64,000 bases of DNA, from the NCBI GenBank assembly GCA_035318925.1, contig DATHDS010000032.1, positions 12,449 to 76,448 on the forward strand, written 5' to 3'. Shown here piece by piece: positions 37,675 through 45,215 of this stretch. The position numbers were made by a program, and so were the translations under genes. Position 1 is the stretch's first letter; every line of letters starts with the position of its first letter. Below the pieces are notes generated by a model. It was not told the DNA's origin. It did not search any database and saw nothing but the letters and a program-made list of their open reading frames with translations. Source of the DNA: VAXT01 sp035318925 (lineage in GTDB: Bacteria > Actinomycetota > Thermoleophilia > Gaiellales > Gaiellaceae).

Positions 37675-37807
37675 CCGATCCGCCGCCGGTGTCCGTGCCG
37701 TCGCTGTCGCCGTCGGTGTCGTCCGTGTCGGCCTCGGCCGGCGTCTCGGACATGCTCGACCCGCCCCCGATCTCCTCTTCGCCCAGCGTGCTGTCGTGCT
37801 CGCTCAT
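37589..37807 (-). CDS. Short, highly acidic Asp/Ser-rich protein
   Basis: A 72-residue protein behind a strong ribosome binding site (AAGGAGCC, 5 bases before ATG). More than a third of the residues are Asp or Glu, and the second half is made of DSDGTDSDS-type repeats encoded by the 21-bp tandem repeats. No fold is expected. It precedes and overlaps the JmjC gene in another frame, so the two are translated from one message. Such acidic proteins can be basic-protein mimics or substrates, but no role is known here. Confidence 0.6.
   Translation of the reverse strand: MSEHDSTLGEEEIGGGSSMSETPAEADTDDTDGDSDGTDTGGGSDADGTDSDSDGTDSDSDGTDSDSDDTDT
37604..37666. repeat. Three tandem 21-bp repeats read in two frames
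   Basis: The unit GTCTGAATCGGAGTCCGTGC plus one C occurs twice exactly and once with three changes. On the minus strand one frame encodes the Asp-rich tail of the acidic protein and another the N terminus of the JmjC protein. Confidence 0.85.
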
Positions 37808-37834
37808 GCGGCTCCTTCTGTCGATGACCCCAGG

Positions 37835-37849
37835 ACTCTAAGCTAGAGT
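37835..37849. promoter_or_regulatory. Inverted TAGAGT pair: twin -10 element for sucC and the acidic-protein gene
   Basis: ACTCTA-AGC-TAGAGT is a perfect inverted repeat whose arms read TAGAGT outward on each strand. The plus-strand hexamer is 10 bases from the sucC GTG; the minus-strand one is 27 bases from the acidic-protein ATG with its ribosome binding site. It may be a bidirectional -10 region. Confidence 0.5.
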
Positions 37850-37859
37850 CGCCCGCGCG

Positions 37860-39002
37860 GTGGACCTCTACGAGTACCAGGGCAAGGAGCTGTTCAAGCG
37901 GTTCGGCATCCCCGTCTCCGAGGGACGGCTCGCGACGACCGCTGAGCAAGCTCGCGCGGCCGCGGAGGAGATCGGCGGGCAGGTCGTCGTCAAGGCGCAG
38001 GTGCTGACGGGGGGGCGGGGAAAGGCCGGCGGGATCAAGCTCGCGGGCTCGCCCGACGAGGCCTCGCGTCACGCGGAGGCGATCCTCGGCCTGGACATCA
38101 ACGGCCACGTCGTGCGCAAGCTCTGGATCGAGCAGGCCTCCGACATCGCGCACGAGTACTACCTGTCGGTCACGTTCGACCGCGGCGAGAAGCAGGCGCT
38201 CTTCATGCTCACGAAGGAGGGCGGGATCGAGATCGAGGAGGTCGCTTCGGAGCGGCCCGAGGCGCTCGCGCGCCTGCACGTCGACCCTCTCGAGGGCTTC
38301 CACCCCTACCAGGCGCGCCGTCTGATCTACGGAGCCGGAATCGACGATCCGAACGAGCAGAAGCAGATCCTCGGCATCATCGGGCGCCTCTACGACGCCT
38401 TCGTCGGGGCTGACGCGATGCTCTGCGAGATCAACCCGCTGATCGTGACGCCGGAAGGCGAGGTGAGGGCGCTGGACTCGAAGTTCACGGTCGACGACAA
38501 CGCGCTCTACAAGCATCCCGACATCGCGGATATGCGCGACCTCGAGGCCTACCCGCCCGAGGAGCGCGCGGCGCGCGAGAAGGGCGTCACCTACGTGAAG
38601 CTCGACGGCGAGGTCGGCATCCTCGGCAACGGCGCCGGGCTCGTCATGTCGACGCTGGACGTGATCGCCCTTGCGGGTGGACGGCCGGCGAACTTCTGCG
38701 ATCTCGGCGGCGGCGGCGACGCACGGGGCGTTGTCGATGCGCTGGGGATCATCAGCGCCGACCCGCAGGTCAAGTCGATCCTGTTCAACATCTTCGGCGG
38801 CATCACCCGCGGCGACGAGGTCGCGCGCGGGATCCTCCAGGCGCTCGAAGAGATCTCGATCGAGGAGCCGATCGTCGTCCGACTGGACGGCACGAACGCC
38901 GAGGAGGGCAAGGCGCTGCTCACGGAGGGCGGCCCCGAGAACATCCACGTCGAGTCGACGATGCTGGACGCGGCCAAGCGGGCCGTGGAGCTAGCGGGAT
39001 GA
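37860..39002 (+). CDS. sucC: Succinyl-CoA synthetase (ADP/GDP-forming) beta subunit
   Basis: A 380-residue TCA-cycle enzyme subunit. DLYEYQGKELFKRFGIPV at the start and KAQVLTGGRGKAGGIKLA (about 40) are the ATP-grasp hallmarks; CEINPLIVTPEGEVRALDSKF (about 190) is the substrate-cavity motif, and the C terminus has GGITRGDEVARGI, the partner-binding CoA-ligase domain. The GTG start has no ribosome binding site and lies 10 bases from TAGAGT. Its TGA overlaps the start of a methyltransferase gene (ATGA), which separates it from sucD. Confidence 0.96.
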   Translation: MDLYEYQGKELFKRFGIPVSEGRLATTAEQARAAAEEIGGQVVVKAQVLTGGRGKAGGIKLAGSPDEASRHAEAILGLDINGHVVRKLWIEQASDIAHEYYLSVTFDRGEKQALFMLTKEGGIEIEEVASERPEALARLHVDPLEGFHPYQARRLIYGAGIDDPNEQKQILGIIGRLYDAFVGADAMLCEINPLIVTPEGEVRALDSKFTVDDNALYKHPDIADMRDLEAYPPEERAAREKGVTYVKLDGEVGILGNGAGLVMSTLDVIALAGGRPANFCDLGGGGDARGVVDALGIISADPQVKSILFNIFGGITRGDEVARGILQALEEISIEEPIVVRLDGTNAEEGKALLTEGGPENIHVESTMLDAAKRAVELAG

Positions 39003-39634
39003 CGGATCTGTGGTCCGAGCGCGCCGAGGCCTACCGCGAGAGCGACGCGCATCGGCAAGGCCGCGATCTCGACCTCTTCGCCGAGTGGGCCGAGGGGGAG
39101 ACAGCTCTAGACGTCGCCACGGGCGGCGGACACGTTGCACGGCGTCTTCGCGAGGCGGGGCTCAACGTCGTCACGACCGATGCTGCGCCGGGCATGAAGC
39201 CGGACGTCGTCAGCCGCGCCGAGGAGATTCCCTTCGCCGATGAGAGCTTCGACGTCGTCGCCTGCCGCATCGCAGTGCACCACTTCCAGGATCCGGCAGG
39301 CTCGTTGCAGGAGATGGCGCGGGTCAGCCGCTCGCTTGTGCTCATCGCGGACAACTTGTTCATGGGTGAGCCCGGGGAGGAGGCCGACCGCCTGCGCGAT
39401 CCCACACATGTGCGGAACTACAGCGAAGAGGAGTGGCGGCGCATGTTCGACGAGGCCGGCCTCGAGGTGGAGGCCTTCGAACGTGAGGACAAACGGATCG
39501 ATTTTCAGGCGTGGCTCGATCGGGCGGAGACGCCGCCCGAGGATGCAGACCGCGTGCGCGAGCTTCTCGCCGACCGGATCGAGGACGGCAAGCTCAGGCT
39601 CGACCGCGGCATCTTCAAGGCGAGAAAGCTGTAA
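38999..39634 (+). CDS. Class I SAM-dependent methyltransferase embedded between sucC and sucD
   Basis: A 211-residue methyltransferase of the UbiE/Methyltransf_11 type. DVATGGGHVARRLREAG (motif I, about 36) binds SAM, ADESFDVVACRIAVHHF (about 79) is motif IV, and LVLIADNLFM (about 117) follows. The start overlaps the sucC stop by 4 bases and the stop TAA shares a base with the sucD ATG, so it is translationally locked into the succinyl-CoA synthetase operon. The substrate is unknown. Relatives act on quinone precursors, on small metabolites or in repair of damaged metabolites; the location argues for a link to the TCA cycle. Confidence 0.85.
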   Translation: MTDLWSERAEAYRESDAHRQGRDLDLFAEWAEGETALDVATGGGHVARRLREAGLNVVTTDAAPGMKPDVVSRAEEIPFADESFDVVACRIAVHHFQDPAGSLQEMARVSRSLVLIADNLFMGEPGEEADRLRDPTHVRNYSEEEWRRMFDEAGLEVEAFEREDKRIDFQAWLDRAETPPEDADRVRELLADRIEDGKLRLDRGIFKARKL

Positions 39635-40512
39635 TGGCCATCATCGTCACGGAGGAGACGCGGCTCGTCGTGCAGGGACTGACCGGAAGCGAAGGCTCGT
39701 TCCATGGCGTGCGCAACCGCGACTACGGCACGAACGTCGTGGCTGGAGTGACGCCGGGCAAGGGCGGCCAGGACGTCCAGGGCATCCCCGTCTTCGACAC
39801 CGTCGCCGAGGCGGTGACCGAGGCCGGGGCGAACACGGCGATGGTGTTCGTCCCCGCACGGTTCGCGGCCGACGCGATCTACGAGGACATCGACGCCGGG
39901 ATCGAGACGATCATCTGCATCGCCGAGGGCCTGCCCGCCCACGAGATGCTGCTGATCTACAACTACATGCGCCCGAAGGGGGTCACGCTGCTCGGGCCCA
40001 ACTGCCCGGGAGCGCTGTCGCCCGGAAAAGCCAACGTCGGGATCATCCCGGCAGAGGTCTTCCGCGAGGGCCGGATCGGGCTCGTCAGCCGCTCGGGCAC
40101 GCTCACGTACCAGATCGGCTACGAGCTGGCTCAGCTCGGCCTCGGCAACTCGACGATCGTCGGCATCGGCGGCGATCCGGTCGTCGGCTCCTCGTTCATC
40201 GACATCCTCGCCAAGTTCGAGGCGGATGACGAGACCGAGGTCGTCGTCATGGTCGGCGAGATCGGCGGCGACGAGGAGGAGAAAGCGGCGCGCTACATCG
40301 ACGCGGAGATGTCGAAGCCTGTCGTCGCGTACATCGCCGGCTTCACCGCCCCGCCCGGCAAGACGATGGGCCACGCAGGCGCGATCATCTCCGGTTCTTC
40401 GGGAACCGCCCAGGCGAAGAAGGAAGCGCTGGAGGTCGTGGGCGTGAGGGTCGGCACGACGCCGACCGAGGTCGCCGAGCTCGCGGCCGAGACGGCAGCC
40501 GCCCGCGCCTAG
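39634..40512 (+). CDS. sucD: Succinyl-CoA synthetase alpha subunit
   Basis: A 292-residue subunit. The ATG at 39634 (in TAATG with the methyltransferase stop) gives the usual start AIIVTEETRLVVQGLTGSEG; a longer open frame upstream is the methyltransferase in another frame. GPNCPGALSPGKANVGI (about 123) and SRSGTLTYQ (about 152) bind CoA, and GHAGAIISGSSGTAQAKKEAL (about 246) carries the phosphorylated His. Its TAG stop is the start of a motif (TAGAGGGTTTGGCGAAA) also found at the ends of the 168-bp palindrome. Confidence 0.96.
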   Translation: MAIIVTEETRLVVQGLTGSEGSFHGVRNRDYGTNVVAGVTPGKGGQDVQGIPVFDTVAEAVTEAGANTAMVFVPARFAADAIYEDIDAGIETIICIAEGLPAHEMLLIYNYMRPKGVTLLGPNCPGALSPGKANVGIIPAEVFREGRIGLVSRSGTLTYQIGYELAQLGLGNSTIVGIGGDPVVGSSFIDILAKFEADDETEVVVMVGEIGGDEEEKAARYIDAEMSKPVVAYIAGFTAPPGKTMGHAGAIISGSSGTAQAKKEALEVVGVRVGTTPTEVAELAAETAAARA

Positions 40513-40530
40513 AGGGTTTGGCGAAAAAAA
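40510..40530 (+). repeat. Stop-codon-linked GGGTTTGGCG motif after sucD
   Basis: TAGAGGGTTTGGCGAAAAAA begins with the sucD stop codon. It matches, with one base missing, the ends of the palindrome at 3978-4145 and faces an inverted copy at 41209-41229. It may act as a terminator or a processing site. Confidence 0.55.
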
Positions 40531-40560
40531 CCGGCGCTTAAACCGACGCTTAGTACCGTT

Positions 40561-40797
40561 GTGGGCCTGGTGACGCGTCGTCTTGTGGCTCCTCTCGCCC
40601 TGAGCCTGCTCATTGCCTGCGTCTCGGTCTGGCAGGGGTCAATAGGTCCGCAGAACAAACAGGGCAAGGCCGTGTGCGAGTTCCGTAACCACTTCTTCTA
40701 CTCTCCCACGCCGAATCCCACGCCCCAGTGGGATGCGTTGTTCGCTTCGGACTGCCCGTACAGCTCTCTAGATTGGCAATCACTAGGCCGCTGGTAG
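40561..40797 (+). CDS. Possible small exported protein, uncertain
   Basis: A 78-residue frame beginning GTG in the long gap after sucD. Its start reads VTRRLVAPLALSLLIACVSVW, a plausible signal peptide, and the remainder is polar with two cysteines. There is no clear ribosome binding site or -10 hexamer at leaderless distance, and composition is less GC-biased than in neighbours. The rest of the gap to 41030 shows no better candidate. Confidence 0.3.
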   Translation: MGLVTRRLVAPLALSLLIACVSVWQGSIGPQNKQGKAVCEFRNHFFYSPTPNPTPQWDALFASDCPYSSLDWQSLGRW

Positions 40798-41030
40798 CCA
40801 AAAATCTCGCGTCTATGCCGAGGTCGAAGAACGAGGGTGCGAACCCGTTATCCCGCTCCGGGGTGCGAAGGCCAATCAGGTTGCCTTGCCGCTCGCGCTC
40901 GGCGGTCGGCTGTTCCCGCGCACCGGTCGGCAGACTGATCGGTTCGAGAGTCTCTACCGGGGCCGTGTCCCAGGCTCTCGCAAGAGCGCGGGCCGTTCCA
41001 CTCGCGGCGTAACTGCCATACGATCGCTCC

Positions 41031-41207
41031 GTGTTTGTCAGCATTCCGCACAGACTTTTCGTCTTGGTCTGGGCTATCGCGGCGATCGCGTTTACGCTCG
41101 CTCGCGAATGGGGGCCGGCGATTGTCATTACTGGCCTCCTCGCCTGGGTTCTTCTCGTCCGTGCGATCCAAAAGCGCGTCGCAAGGCGAAAGGCCAAGCT
41201 CTCGTAG
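41031..41207 (+). CDS. Short two-helix membrane protein (58 aa)
   Basis: A 58-residue frame from GTG at 41031: a hydrophobic helix (about 7-21, LFVLVWAIAAIAFTLA), the short loop REWGPA, a second helix (about 28-43, IVITGLLAWVLLV) and a strongly basic tail (KRVARRKAK). Topology would put both ends in the cytosol. The stop TAG is followed by TTTTTTGCGCC, part of the inverted copy of the GGGTTTGGCG motif. No family is recognised. Confidence 0.5.
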   Translation: MFVSIPHRLFVLVWAIAAIAFTLAREWGPAIVITGLLAWVLLVRAIQKRVARRKAKLS

Positions 41208-41208
41208 T

Positions 41209-41229
41209 TTTTTGCGCCAAACCCACCTA
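41209..41229 (-). repeat. Stop-codon-linked GGGTTTGGCG motif after the 41227 gene
   Basis: Read on the minus strand, TAGGTGGGTTTGGCGCAAAA starts with the stop codon of the small exported protein gene. It is inverted relative to the copy after sucD, and the two bracket about 700 bases. The T-run on the plus strand could also end the short membrane gene. Confidence 0.55.
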
Positions 41230-41616
41230 CCGGACGGTGACGCGAATCCGGGGCCTGCCGTACCGGGTCCGGTAACGCGGCCCCCACTGGGGCGCGCGGA
41301 TCGTCCAGCGTCCGACTTTTCCGAAGCGGAAGGTGCCGGCCCAGACAAAGCGGTTCTTCGTCCGGCGGACGACGACTCGGGAGACGCGCCCTGTCGGCGA
41401 GACGGCCTCGACCCTGAATGGATAGTTCACGTCCGCGGGCTCGAGCCTGCAGCAGGTGCCGTCCGGGCGGATGTACGGCGAGTAGGGCCTGAGTTGGATC
41501 GTCGCCTGCGCGCCTTTCTTCGGCACGGCCGGCAGCACGGAGAGCTTCACCTCGAGCGCAGCGGCCGCCGCGGTGGGTGCGACGAGGGCAAGCAGCGTGG
41601 CGGCCAGGAGTCTCAT
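41227..41616 (-). CDS. Exported protein of unknown function
   Basis: A 129-residue protein with a signal peptide (MRLLAATLLALVAPTAAAAA). The mature part is a compact, probably beta-rich domain: KKGAQATIQLRPY near residue 37, two cysteines in DGTCCRLEP (about 55), and FRFGKVGRWTIRAPQWGPRY near the C terminus. It resembles small Ig-like secreted domains without a clear family. Its ATG is one base from an alternative ATG of the divergent aminotransferase gene; the stop codon opens a GGGTTTGGCG motif. Confidence 0.65.
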   Translation of the reverse strand: MRLLAATLLALVAPTAAAAALEVKLSVLPAVPKKGAQATIQLRPYSPYIRPDGTCCRLEPADVNYPFRVEAVSPTGRVSRVVVRRTKNRFVWAGTFRFGKVGRWTIRAPQWGPRYRTRYGRPRIRVTVR

Positions 41617-41644
41617 GTCCGAGCTCGATTCTAGGCTCCTTGTC

Positions 41645-42697
41645 GTGGAATCGATCTCACTTGCGCGGGGTGTTCCGGCCCCGGAATGCCTGCCCGTGGC
41701 GGAGCTCGCCGACTGTGCGCGTGAGGCGATCGAGAACGACGGGACGACGGTGCTCAGCTATGGGCCGGCCGGTGGGTATGCGCCGCTGCGCGAGTGGATC
41801 GCCGACCGCCACGGGATCGAGCCTGGGCAGGTCGTCGTCACGAACGGCTCGCTTCAGGGCTTCCAGTTTCTGGCCGAGCTCCTGGCGCCGACAGGGCCGG
41901 TGCTCGTCGAGGCTCCCACCTACGACCGTCCTCTGAAGATCCTCGCGGCCGTGGAGGCGGAAGTCATTCCGATCCCGCTGGACGATGACGGAACGGTCGG
42001 CTCGCCGGCGTTCTTCTACACGATCCCGACCTTTCAGAACCCGACGGGCCGCACGCTCCCCTTGAGCCGCCGGGAGGCGCTTGCGGGGCTTGCGAAGGCG
42101 GGCATGCTCGTACTCGAGGACGACCCCTACGGCCTGGTGCGCTTCGAGGGCGAGGCGCTGCCGACCGTGTTCGAGCTCGCGGGCGGCGAGAACGTCGTCT
42201 ACAGCTCCTCGTTCTCGAAGACGATCGCGCCCGGGCTGCGGGTGGGCTACCTCGTCCTGCCGGATGCGCTCGCCGTCGAGGTCGAAGCCATCGCTGCTGC
42301 TGCCTACATCACGCCGGCGCTGCTTTCACAGGCCACGGTGTACGAGTTCCTACGCCGCGGCAACCTCGAGCCGAACCTGGAGCGTGTCTCCGGCCTGCTG
42401 CAGGCCCGCCGCGACGCGATGGTCGCGGCGCTCGAGCGGCACCTTCCTGAGGCCTCCTGGGCCGTCCCGGAGGGTGGCTACTTCCTGTGGCTGGAGCTTC
42501 CTCCGGGCATCATGACGGCCGACCTACTGGCGGAAGGCGTCACGTTCGTGCCGGGAGTGGACTTCTTCGCCGGGGCCGGCGGAGAGAACGCGCTCCGCCT
42601 CGCCTTCAGCTACGTCTCGCCGGCTGAGATCGAAGAGGGCACGCGGCGGCTCGCGTCAGCCGTCCGTGCCGCGATGCTTCTCCGCTCCGCCGCCTGA
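41645..42697 (+). CDS. PLP-dependent aminotransferase (2-aminoadipate/LysN-type, fold type I)
   Basis: A 350-residue enzyme. The GTG at 41645 is chosen because TAGGCT lies exactly 7 bases upstream, as at other leaderless starts here; an ATG at 41615 would overlap the divergent gene's start. ISLARGVPAPECLP and LSYGPAGGYAPLREWIA are characteristic of MocR-like/LysN transaminases; TIPTFQNPTGRTLPL and EDDPYGLVRF (PLP contacts), SSFSKTIAPGLRVGY (PLP Lys) and a C-terminal substrate Arg region follow. There is no N-terminal HTH domain. The amino acid substrate is unresolved. The end overlaps the LapA-like gene by 42 bases. Confidence 0.87.
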   Translation: MESISLARGVPAPECLPVAELADCAREAIENDGTTVLSYGPAGGYAPLREWIADRHGIEPGQVVVTNGSLQGFQFLAELLAPTGPVLVEAPTYDRPLKILAAVEAEVIPIPLDDDGTVGSPAFFYTIPTFQNPTGRTLPLSRREALAGLAKAGMLVLEDDPYGLVRFEGEALPTVFELAGGENVVYSSSFSKTIAPGLRVGYLVLPDALAVEVEAIAAAAYITPALLSQATVYEFLRRGNLEPNLERVSGLLQARRDAMVAALERHLPEASWAVPEGGYFLWLELPPGIMTADLLAEGVTFVPGVDFFAGAGGENALRLAFSYVSPAEIEEGTRRLASAVRAAMLLRSAA

Positions 42698-42949
42698 TCG
42701 TCCCCGCCGCCGGTACAGCTGCGAGAGCAGGATGCCGCCGAGGAAGCCGATCGCCAGCAGCAGGATGATCAGCCAGATCAGAGACGTGCGCGCGGAGAAA
42801 ACGACGAAGTCGATCGTGACCTTGTCGCTGTTCTTGATGATGAACGCGATCAGCCAGGCGACGATGAGAACGAGCCCGATCAGGATCGCGTAGAGCCGAG
42901 GCTGCCAATCCTCGATCGGCCCCTCGGGCCGCCGGCGAAAGAGACGCAT
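42656..42949 (-). CDS. LapA-domain membrane protein
   Basis: A 97-residue protein with two hydrophobic helices (about 20-40 and 55-78) and a conserved segment IIKNSDKVTIDFVVFSARTSLIW between them, as in the LapA/YciS-like DUF1049 family. The N terminus is basic (RLFRRRPEG) and the C-terminal tail is Gly/Arg-rich. LapA proteins take part in lipopolysaccharide assembly or envelope stress in Gram-negatives; the actinobacterial role is unclear. Convergent with the aminotransferase. Confidence 0.8.
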   Translation of the reverse strand: MRLFRRRPEGPIEDWQPRLYAILIGLVLIVAWLIAFIIKNSDKVTIDFVVFSARTSLIWLIILLLAIGFLGGILLSQLYRRRGRSGGGAEKHRGTDG

Positions 42950-42991
42950 TGCCGGTGAGTCTAGGGGTTCCCCCGTGAGAGCGAGCGTCAG

Positions 42992-43153
42992 CTACGCGGA
43001 TACGAAGCGGGGTATGAGGCGGGCCTGATGCGGGGGAGAGAGAGTGCCTCGCCCGGCCGGACGATAGGTCGGACAAGGAGACTCGGGGAGGGCACACAGG
43101 CCCGCCTGCCTGAAGTAGCAAAGTTGGCAGCTAGCTCTATTTTTTTTGCTCAT
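42992..43153 (-). CDS. Short Cys-rich protein, possible metal-binding
   Basis: A 53-residue frame from ATG at 43153 with four cysteines in CQLCYFRQAGLCALPESPCPTY, a C-x2-C-x7-C-x6-C spacing suitable for zinc or an iron-sulphur cluster, followed by an Arg/Pro-rich tail. There is no clear ribosome binding site (TAAACAGCAAA precedes the ATG). An 11-bp perfect inverted repeat, AGGCGGGCCTG at 43017 and its complement at 43097, sits inside the gene. It lies between the Lon-like protease and the LapA gene, all on the minus strand. The remaining 127 bases to 43280 show nothing clear. Confidence 0.5.
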   Translation of the reverse strand: MSKKNRASCQLCYFRQAGLCALPESPCPTYRPAGRGTLSPPHQARLIPRFVSA

Positions 43154-43280
43154 TTTGCTGTTTACTTCGGCTGAGGCGACTCCTGACAACCGATCGATCA
43201 TAGGGGCACCCTGCCTCGTTGCGAAAGTTGCCAGCAAGGAAAACTGAGCAATTTCCGGCAGGAACGAATCTACCGAAACA

Positions 43281-44312
43281 TTATTTTTTCGACTGCTTGG
43301 GAGGAAGTGTTGCCAACGCGCGCAACGCCTGTCGAAAACTATGCACAGGGATGACGCGCATGCCGCCTGCGTAGCGCCGTGCCTCGGCCGTGTTTTCCCC
43401 AGCCGGGACGAGGAAGACGTCCACCCCGGCCCGCCTGGCGCCGATCGTCTTCTGTTTCAGGCCCCCGACGGGTAAGACGGTGCCGTCCGCGCAGATCTCG
43501 CCCGACGCCGCCACCTTGTGACCGCGGTCGATGTCGTTGCCGAGCTCCTGGACGACGTCGAGCGCGAAGGCTAGGCCGGCAGAGGGGCCGCCCACCTGGC
43601 CGAGGTTGATGTGCACTGCAATCGGCAGGTCGATCTTCGTGAACCTCTGAGAGGCGCAGCTCGATCCGATCCCGATCAGCGGCCGGGCCGGATTCTGTGG
43701 ATCCGGGATGGTCTTGACCTTGACCCGGAGGATCTTCAGCCCGCGGCGAACGGTCAGCTCGACCTCCTCGCCCGGCCGGCGGGTGCCGATCGCCTGGCGC
43801 AGTTCGGCCACCGAGGGGGTCCGCCGACCGTCCGCGGCGACGATGACGTCCTGCGCGCGGAGTTTTTGGGCCGCGGGGGCCTGTGGGTCGACGGCTTCGA
43901 TCACCGTGCCCCGCGACTCGAGCTTGACCGGGTAGCCGAGTGCTTTGAGCGCGACCGCCGCGCCGACCTGTTGCGAGAGTGCCATTGCCTGGAACTCCTG
44001 GCGCTGGTGCTGCTGCTCGCTCTGGTTGGGGCCCAGGATGGCGGGAGCCGGCACGAGCGTGGATCCCTCCTCGATGCTGGGAAAGAGCTTCTCGAGAATG
44101 CTGGCCTTCTTGATCTCGACCGCGACGTAGTAGATGCCGCCGCCCTTCCGCTCGGGCTTCTCACCCATGACCTTGACGAACGGCGCGAGGGGCCTGGCGC
44201 GGTCGGGCAGGAGGATGTACTCGTCGGAGGGGACGAGATAGAGGAACGCCGCGACGGCGAACAGGACGAGGCCCGCGACGAAGAGGCGGACAGGCGTAAA
44301 GATGCGGGTCAC
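43281..44312 (-). CDS. PDZ-domain Lon-like serine protease (YlbL type)
   Basis: A 343-residue membrane-anchored protease. An N-terminal helix (about 9-26) anchors it; a PDZ domain (about 125-195, RGTVIEAVDPQAPAAQKLRAQD) binds substrates; and the C-terminal Lon S16 domain has GQVGGPSAGLAFAL (catalytic Ser, about 245) and VLPVGGLKQKTIGARRAG (catalytic Lys, about 285), a complete Ser-Lys dyad. The AAA unfoldase of true Lon is missing. B. subtilis YlbL degrades the checkpoint inhibitor YneA outside the cell, so a role in cell division control is plausible here. Confidence 0.9.
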   Translation of the reverse strand: MTRIFTPVRLFVAGLVLFAVAAFLYLVPSDEYILLPDRARPLAPFVKVMGEKPERKGGGIYYVAVEIKKASILEKLFPSIEEGSTLVPAPAILGPNQSEQQHQRQEFQAMALSQQVGAAVALKALGYPVKLESRGTVIEAVDPQAPAAQKLRAQDVIVAADGRRTPSVAELRQAIGTRRPGEEVELTVRRGLKILRVKVKTIPDPQNPARPLIGIGSSCASQRFTKIDLPIAVHINLGQVGGPSAGLAFALDVVQELGNDIDRGHKVAASGEICADGTVLPVGGLKQKTIGARRAGVDVFLVPAGENTAEARRYAGGMRVIPVHSFRQALRALATLPPKQSKK

Positions 44313-44349
44313 TGACTCAGGATACGGCGATGAGGCGCGGACGGTTCGT

Positions 44350-45093
44350 TTAGAGGAGCCCGTGTGTGAGGCCGCCGTCGACCGGGATCACGGCTCCCGT
44401 GACGTACGACGCCCGGTCCGAGGAGAGGAAGCAGACGACGTCGCCGACCTCGCTCGGGCGCCCGAAGCGGCGGAGCGGGATCGTCGCGAGGTCGTCGGCG
44501 CGGGAGCGGTTGACGTAGACCTCGGCGAGCCGCGCCGTTTCGATCCGTCCCGGGGCGATCGAGTTGACCGTCACGCCGTCCGGGCCGACCTCGCGGGCGA
44601 GGGTCTTCGCCCAGCCGATCACTCCGGGACGCACGGAGTTGGAGAGCGCGAGGTTGTCGATCGGCTCCCGCACCGAGCTCGACGTGATGTTCACGATGCG
44701 GCCGTGACCGCTGCGGCGAAGTTGCGGCAGGCAGAGATTGGTCAGGCGGATCGCCGAGAGCAGGAGGAGTTCGACCGCGCTCTCGACGGCCTCGTCGGTG
44801 AGCTCGAGGGCGGCGCTGCGCGGCGGCCCACCTCCGTTGTTGACCAGGATGTCGATCCCGCCGAAGGCTTCGACGGTCTTCTCGACGAGTCGAGCGAGGT
44901 CCTGTGGGTTCGTCAGGTCGCCACGGACCGGCAGTCCGCCGAGCCGCTCGGCCTCGCGGCTGAGCTCGTCGCGCCGCCGCGCGAACATCGCGACGTTGGC
45001 GCCCTCAGCGGCAAGAGCCTCCGCGATCGCGAGCCCCATGCCGGAGGACGCGCCACAGACGATCGCGGTTCTTCCGCTGAGGCCGAGGTCCAT
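44350..45093 (-). CDS. Short-chain dehydrogenase/reductase with altered active site
   Basis: A 247-residue Rossmann-fold SDR: AIVCGASSGMGLAIAEAL is the cofactor motif, VNNGGGPPRSAAL the NAG-like loop and VNSIAPGRIETAR the post-catalytic segment. The Ser of the active site is present in VNITSSSV, but the usual Tyr-x3-Lys is not seen: the aligned stretch reads LSNSVRPGVIGWAKTLA, with Ser and Arg at the Tyr and Lys positions. This variant is known in a subgroup annotated as 3-oxoacyl-ACP reductase-like, so it may bind cofactor but catalyse differently. It lies between the Lon-like protease and mdh on the same strand. Confidence 0.83.
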   Translation of the reverse strand: MDLGLSGRTAIVCGASSGMGLAIAEALAAEGANVAMFARRRDELSREAERLGGLPVRGDLTNPQDLARLVEKTVEAFGGIDILVNNGGGPPRSAALELTDEAVESAVELLLLSAIRLTNLCLPQLRRSGHGRIVNITSSSVREPIDNLALSNSVRPGVIGWAKTLAREVGPDGVTVNSIAPGRIETARLAEVYVNRSRADDLATIPLRRFGRPSEVGDVVCFLSSDRASYVTGAVIPVDGGLTHGLL

Positions 45094-45130
45094 GCTCAGG
45101 AGGCCGCCCGCGGTTGTTTAGGCACAGCCA

Positions 45131-45153
45131 ACCTCCTCCCCGATTCGATCGTA
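45131..45153. repeat. 23-bp intergenic repeat (copy 2)
   Basis: Matches the copy at 29758 with one mismatch (CGATTCGATC for CGATTTGATC). It sits between the SDR start and the mdh stop, again just past the 3' end of a minus-strand gene, so it may be a terminator-associated element. The remaining gap shows nothing else. Confidence 0.5.
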
Positions 45154-45215
45154 GTCAGGAAAGGCGCACACGTCAGTGACGGGATCGTGCCGGATCTGTG
45201 TCAGCCGCACGGCGC

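Noticed and set aside
36954..38948. 664-codon minus-strand frame across sucC
   Set aside because: Antisense shadow of sucC and the JmjC region in high-GC DNA; its product shows only low-complexity Arg/Asp composition and no domain.
40510..41230. Insertion sequence or MITE with inverted ends
   Set aside because: No transposase and no target-site duplication seen; the ends coincide with gene stop codons, so a shared gene-end motif explains them at least as well.
43017..43107. Long stem closing a GC-rich region, considered as riboswitch or small RNA
   Set aside because: It matches no class I can recognise and lies within the Cys-rich coding frame; kept only as a note on that gene.
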